Assembly (NCBI GenBank): GCA_964504135.1 | Contig: CAZDCW010000011.1 | Location: 1 to 34,715, forward strand | Length of the DNA stretch: 34,715 bases | Source of the DNA: JACPTG01 sp964504135 | Lineage (GTDB): Archaea > Nanobdellota > Nanobdellia > Woesearchaeales > UBA10216 | Direction: 5' to 3' | Part shown: piece by piece, positions 31,579 through 34,715 of the stretch | How positions within the stretch are numbered: position 1 is the stretch's first letter | Layout: each line of letters starts with the position of its first letter | Position numbers and translations under genes: made by a program | Notes under the pieces: model-generated | Told to the model about the DNA's origin: nothing | The model's database searches: none | Seen by the model: only the letters and a program-made list of their open reading frames with translations

Positions 31579-32504
31579 TGGATGAATCTCCTCATGCCCT
31601 CCTCTATTCCAACCTTTGGGCTGTATGCCAAAAGCCTTTTTGCCTTTGATATGTCAGCATAGGTAACAGGCAGGTCTCCCTGCTGCATCGGCATCTGCCT
31701 TATGCTGGACTTTTTTCCAAGGTTCTTTTCTATTACCTCTATGAGCTTCCTAAGCTCAACCGGCTGTGAGTTTCCCAGGTTGATGATTTCAAAGCCCAGT
31801 TCCCTGTCAGCCGCGTTGATTATCCCTGCTGTGATGTCCGATATGTGGGTGTAGTCCCTTTTTGTCCTGCCGTCCCCGTACATCTCAATTTCCTTTCCTT
31901 CGCTTATAAGCTTTGTGAATTTAAACGGGGCCATGTCAGGCCTTCCCCTCTCCCCGTACACAGTGAAGAACCTGAGGCATGTTATGCTCATGCTGTAAGT
32001 CCCGTGGTATGAATGGCACAAAAGCTCCCCTGCCTTTTTTGTCGCGCCGTAAGGGCTTAATGGCTTGTCAGTTTTGTCTTCCTCGGAGAAGGGGACTTTC
32101 CTGTTTGCGCCATATACTGAGGAGCTTGATGCGAAGACGATGTTTTTTGGCTTGTGTTTCCTGCACAGCTCAAGCATGTTTGCAGTTCCCCTTACGTTTA
32201 CATCGCAGTACAGCGCAGGGTCCTGCAGCGAAGGCCTCACTCCAACCCTCGCCGCCAGGTGAATCACGACTTCAGGCTTGGCCTGGGAGAATATCCTGTC
32301 AAGCGCGTTAAAGTTGAGAATGTCCTCCCTGTAAAGCCTGTAGCTGCTGTTTTTTGCGAAAGGCTTTATGTTGCCCTGCTTGGCCTCAGGGCTATAGTAA
32401 TCGTTAAAGCTGTCAACGCACGTTATTCTGTCTCCTCTTGCCAGCAGCCTTTCAGTAACGTGGCTTCCTATGAAGCCCGCCCCGCCTGTTACAAGAACAT
32501 TCAT
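31551..32504 (-). CDS. NDP-sugar epimerase, UDP-glucuronate 4-epimerase-like
   Basis: A 317-residue extended SDR enzyme. GGAGFIG at residues 7-13 binds NAD; FNDYYSPEAKQGNI and LAARVGVRPSLQDP are signatures of the UDP-glucuronate 4-epimerase branch; Ser-Ser-Ser before VYGANRKVPF and Tyr152/Lys156 in YGATK complete the catalytic site; MQQGDLPVTYADISKA near residue 280 is also branch-typical. The expected reaction is UDP-glucuronate to UDP-galacturonate in the cytoplasm. A UDP-glucose or other epimerase remains possible. ATGA overlap with the upstream GT4 gene shows operon structure. Uronic acids would be fitting substrates for the AsnB-type amidotransferase at 24747. Confidence 0.85.
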   Translation of the reverse strand: MNVLVTGGAGFIGSHVTERLLARGDRITCVDSFNDYYSPEAKQGNIKPFAKNSSYRLYREDILNFNALDRIFSQAKPEVVIHLAARVGVRPSLQDPALYCDVNVRGTANMLELCRKHKPKNIVFASSSSVYGANRKVPFSEEDKTDKPLSPYGATKKAGELLCHSYHGTYSMSITCLRFFTVYGERGRPDMAPFKFTKLISEGKEIEMYGDGRTKRDYTHISDITAGIINAADRELGFEIINLGNSQPVELRKLIEVIEKNLGKKSSIRQMPMQQGDLPVTYADISKAKRLLAYSPKVGIEEGMRRFIQWYKSQQLQ

Positions 32505-33508
32505 TTCAGGAGTTCCATCATGGCGTCTGCAAATTTTTCAACATTGCCTGCTTCAACCAGCCTGCCTTGTTTGACGACTTCCCTGTGGCTGCCTACGTCG
32601 AATGCAACCACTTTTTTCCCGCACGCCTGGGCCTCACATGCCGGAATGTCATACCCTTCCCATAAGCTCCCTGTTGCGTAAAGGTCGCTGGCCGCGTAAT
32701 ACTTGGGCAGCTCTTCGTCAGGCACGTAACCAGCGAATATCACAGAGGGCCCTGCAAGGCTTTTTAATTGTTTTGAATAGGTGTCGAATGTGTGCTTGCC
32801 AGCTATTATCAGCATGGTGTTTGGCATTTTTTCATGCAGCCTGCTGAATGCCCTTATAAGGAGATGCACTCCCTTGTGCGGCGATATCCTGCCGACGTAA
32901 AGGATTATCTTCTCCCCAGGCTTTAGCCTGTACATTTTCCCTACATCAGCTCCCTTCACCCGCCTGTTGAACCTCTTTTTGTCTATCGGGACATATTCCA
33001 CCCTGCTGTCCCTTCCAGTTTCGGTCTTTAGCTGCTTGCGGAGATAGTCGCTTATGGAATAGAGCTCATCAGCATTCTTAATGGTGGCGTTGCACAGCCA
33101 GTTGAAAATTCTAAGGTACATGCCTTCAAGGAATCCGAACAGTCCTGGGTCTGCCACTCCTGCATTGACATAAACGTACTTAACCCCATAATTTTTCCTG
33201 GCCTTGCTTGCTATGATATTCATAGGGTAGAAGAAGCTTATCGCAGCGTCATAATTTCTGACTTCGGAGGCATACCTGCTGACTTTCGGAAAGTCCAGGA
33301 AAAAAAGCAGCCTGTAAATCCGCTGGAGAAACGGCTGTTTCGGCATGCCAATAACAGCAAGCCTTGCCCTGGCTGGTTTCATGTCGGCGGCTAAGGCGTA
33401 TACAGTTACTTCATTCCCCTTTGCAGCCAGCTCCTCAGCCTTCCTTTCCACAAGCCTGTCTATCCCGCTGAACCTGGAGAAGGTGGGCGTAAGAAGAGCT
33501 ATCCTCAT
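32501..33508 (-). CDS. GT4 family glycosyltransferase
   Basis: A 335-residue GT-B enzyme. MRIALLTPTFSRFSGIDRLV resembles other GT4 N-termini; the C-terminal domain has IILYVGRISPHKGVHLLIRA, MLIIAGKHTFDTYSKQL, VIFAGYVPDEELPKYYAASD and SLWEGYDIPACEAQACGKKV with a complete EX7E motif. It is the first gene of the minus-strand operon with the epimerase and GT2; the TATA box is 27 nt upstream of the ATG. A cytoplasmic role in extending a lipid-linked glycan is expected. Confidence 0.88.
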   Translation of the reverse strand: MRIALLTPTFSRFSGIDRLVERKAEELAAKGNEVTVYALAADMKPARARLAVIGMPKQPFLQRIYRLLFFLDFPKVSRYASEVRNYDAAISFFYPMNIIASKARKNYGVKYVYVNAGVADPGLFGFLEGMYLRIFNWLCNATIKNADELYSISDYLRKQLKTETGRDSRVEYVPIDKKRFNRRVKGADVGKMYRLKPGEKIILYVGRISPHKGVHLLIRAFSRLHEKMPNTMLIIAGKHTFDTYSKQLKSLAGPSVIFAGYVPDEELPKYYAASDLYATGSLWEGYDIPACEAQACGKKVVAFDVGSHREVVKQGRLVEAGNVEKFADAMMELLK

Positions 33509-33531
33509 GGCGGGAATTGAGTTGCCTCCTG

Positions 33532-33538
33532 TATTTAA
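33532..33538 (-). promoter_or_regulatory. TATA box of the GT4-epimerase-GT2 operon
   Basis: Minus-strand CTTAAATA is centred 27 nt upstream of the ATG at 33508. Confidence 0.6.
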
Positions 33539-33540
33539 GG

Positions 33541-33786
33541 CTATTTTCTCTTTTTCTGCACTGCAAGAATCCTGCTCTCCCTTCTCATTTCAACCAGGTC
33601 AAATATCTTGACGTAAGGCACCATCGGCAGCAGGAGCAGGACAAACAGCAGCCCAATCAGGTACTTTGTGAAGAAGTCTGCCTGAACAGGGTATATCCTG
33701 AACGCGTGCAGCGCAAGCAGCAAAAGCAGCAGCAGGATGAGGCTGAAATACAGTGCGAGCCTTATGCGGTTGCCCCTTTTTGGCAT
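33541..33786 (-). CDS. Small two-helix membrane protein
   Basis: An 81-residue protein with a basic start (MPKRGNRIR), two hydrophobic helices (about residues 10-27 and 38-58) and a basic C-terminus (VEMRRESRILAVQKKRK). Similar small proteins often accompany polyprenyl-phosphate GT2 enzymes (for example DUF2304-type proteins), but I cannot confirm membership. The TATA box lies 27 nt upstream, so it is probably a separate leaderless unit or reads through into the GT4 operon 32 bp downstream. Confidence 0.65.
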   Translation of the reverse strand: MPKRGNRIRLALYFSLILLLLLLLALHAFRIYPVQADFFTKYLIGLLFVLLLLPMVPYVKIFDLVEMRRESRILAVQKKRK

Positions 33787-33810
33787 AACCGAATATTCTT
33801 CACCAGGCTA

Positions 33811-33816
33811 TTTAAA
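33811..33816 (-). promoter_or_regulatory. TATA box of the small membrane protein gene
   Basis: TTTAAA is centred 27 nt upstream of the minus-strand ATG at 33786. Confidence 0.6.
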
Positions 33817-33861
33817 GCTTTGCAGAATTAGACTTTTACGGCTTTCAGCAACGGGAATAAA

Positions 33862-34218
33862 CTAGGCCCTGTTGCCTGTAACTGTCTCAATATAGTTCAC
33901 AAAGCGACCCAATGCGTTTCTTTCAACTTCTGGCAGCCCTGGAGCCTGTTTAAGTATTTCCACCAGCGGTGAAAGCTCTCTCACAATACCCGTTGCCTTC
34001 TCAATGCCTGATGGACGGTTATGCAAGACTACGCTTGAGTCGGCACTGCCCCTTCTCAGAATGCAAACAAGTGAATGGCTATCGCCATATGGAAAAAGTG
34101 CTGCCGTAGCTCCTGAATAACCGTCACCGAGTTGCCCTCCTTCCACCTGAAGGCGGAAATAAGGGTTTGAAGTGAATAGACTGTTCGTATTCTCGCTGGT
34201 CCAGGTAAGTGTCATCAT
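33862..34218 (-). CDS. Small protein of unknown function, three-member family (copy 3, diverged)
   Basis: A 118-residue soluble protein. Its end, VRELSPLVEILKQAPGLPEV followed by ALGRFVNYIETVTG, aligns with the helical ends of the proteins at 34215-34616 and 29974-30378 (helix, -LPP/LPE-, helix). The first part is beta-rich with YFRLQVEGGQLGDGYSG and lacks the conserved N-terminal motif of the other two, so it is the most diverged copy. It starts inside the stop of the upstream gene (ATGA), indicating co-translation. No known family. Confidence 0.6.
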   Translation of the reverse strand: MMTLTWTSENTNSLFTSNPYFRLQVEGGQLGDGYSGATAALFPYGDSHSLVCILRRGSADSSVVLHNRPSGIEKATGIVRELSPLVEILKQAPGLPEVERNALGRFVNYIETVTGNRA

Positions 34219-34616
34219 TGCCCTGGTATGTTTAGGCTTGCGGCATAATCAATCATCCTGTCAAGTGTTTCCTTGCAATCAGGAGGCAGGCCTTCGGAAG
34301 CCTTAAGTAAGTCTCTGAGCTGCGTCACAAGCTCAACATCGCCTAAGCCTCTGTGCCCGCGCATGTCTGAATAATATACATATGCCGTGTCAGGCTCCCC
34401 CCACCCTTCAGCAGTAGTTCTTCCGAAGGAAACACCAAGAAGCCATGGATTCTCCCTTCCTGGCACACGGCCGAAACCTATTTCCACCTCATTATATTGG
34501 TTGCCAATACGCCTGCGGCCAAGCGCATCATTAACAGCATCATCTGGAACATCCAAGGTGTAAAATGCTTGCCCTGGGTCTCCGCTGCCAGGCACTAATT
34601 CCCAAACATGAGCCAT
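34215..34616 (-). CDS. Small protein of unknown function, three-member family (copy 2)
   Basis: A 133-residue soluble protein. FYTLDVPDDAVNDALGRRR and NEVEIGFGRVPG match YYLGVPVDAAAELKG and AELNFEFGPKLD of the protein at 29974 in order and spacing, and LRDLLKASEGLPPDC with LDRMIDYAASLNI matches its C-terminal helices. The ATG at 34616 is 27 nt from a TATA box, so the unit is leaderless, unlike copy 1. It overlaps copy 3 by 4 nt (ATGA). No signal peptide or membrane helix. Function unknown. Confidence 0.65.
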   Translation of the reverse strand: MAHVWELVPGSGDPGQAFYTLDVPDDAVNDALGRRRIGNQYNEVEIGFGRVPGRENPWLLGVSFGRTTAEGWGEPDTAYVYYSDMRGHRGLGDVELVTQLRDLLKASEGLPPDCKETLDRMIDYAASLNIPGQ

Positions 34617-34638
34617 GTGTCCAGGAGTTGCGCTTTCA

Positions 34639-34647
34639 GATAAAAAG
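34639..34647 (-). promoter_or_regulatory. TATA box of the two-gene small-protein unit
   Basis: Minus-strand CTTTTTATC is centred 27 nt upstream of the ATG at 34616. Confidence 0.5.
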
Positions 34648-34671
34648 TTTTCGGAATTCTGTAATACTTTA

Positions 34672-34697
34672 CCATCCTGAAGGGTTTTTCAGGATGG
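34672..34697. repeat. Perfect 10-bp inverted repeat (hairpin) near right edge
   Basis: CCATCCTGAA and TTCAGGATGG form a perfect 10-bp stem around the 6-nt loop GGGTTT. It lies upstream of the small-protein unit and may be a terminator for a gene beyond the window, an operator, or one unit of a repeat family. Nothing in the window repeats it as far as I can see by eye. Confidence 0.5.
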
Positions 34698-34715
34698 AAT
34701 GTAGGTTTTGAAGGA

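Overview
The window reads as a piece of an archaeal chromosome, most likely from a small-genome (DPANN-type) lineage. Three things point there. Almost every transcription unit has a TATA-like box centred about 26-28 nt upstream of its start codon, so the mRNAs are probably leaderless. The single tRNA, tRNA-Tyr(GTA), has the archaeal C1-G72 pair and no encoded CCA. The large exported protein starts with a short basic stretch and one hydrophobic helix followed by a 'FVNSCL...' segment, as in many DPANN surface proteins. The lineage is inference; no taxonomic marker gene is present.

Nearly the whole window is a glycan-assembly locus. In order: a sugar aminotransferase (99-1235); a GT2-HIT fusion (1218-2567) sharing one symmetric TATA box with a divergent GT-C membrane glycosyltransferase (2623-4245); a CDP-glucose 4,6-dehydratase-like enzyme (4224-5192) and a glucose-1-phosphate cytidylyltransferase (6120-6821), interleaved with two toxin-antitoxin modules (AbrB-PIN 5435-6123; VapBC 6879-7504); a GT2-GT2-GT4 operon (7610-10547); a convergent GtrA-GT4-methyltransferase operon (10533-12891); a DPM1-like GT2 (12965-13735); a 1040-residue exported protein ending in tandem LytM/M23 domains (13785-16907); a second aminotransferase (16946-18037); a candidate 27-residue small protein and tRNA-Tyr (18103-18281).

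The right half holds two GT-C modules facing each other tail to tail (18368-21223 and 21101-23219), each a large membrane protein followed by a small hydrophobic partner; an orphan helical protein (23314-23724); an operon of GT2, asparagine-synthase-type amidotransferase, methyltransferase and YfhO-like membrane protein (23800-29892); two small proteins of unknown function (29974-30713); a GT4, uronate epimerase and GT2 operon on the minus strand (30727-33508); a small membrane protein; and two more small proteins of a family that I judge homologous to the one at 29974.

Working together, the soluble enzymes would make activated sugars (a CDP-4-keto-6-deoxyhexose and its 4-amino derivative, and uronic acids), DPM1-type GT2 enzymes would charge polyprenyl phosphate, GT2/GT4 enzymes would build a lipid-linked oligosaccharide, GtrA/LPG-synthase-TM-like proteins may help with translocation, and GT-C enzymes would finish the glycan outside the cell. 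No AglB oligosaccharyltransferase (WWDYG motif) is visible here. The most unusual items are the exported M23 protein in an archaeal setting, the GT2-HIT fusion, the repeated GT-C plus small-partner module, and the three-member family of unknown small proteins.
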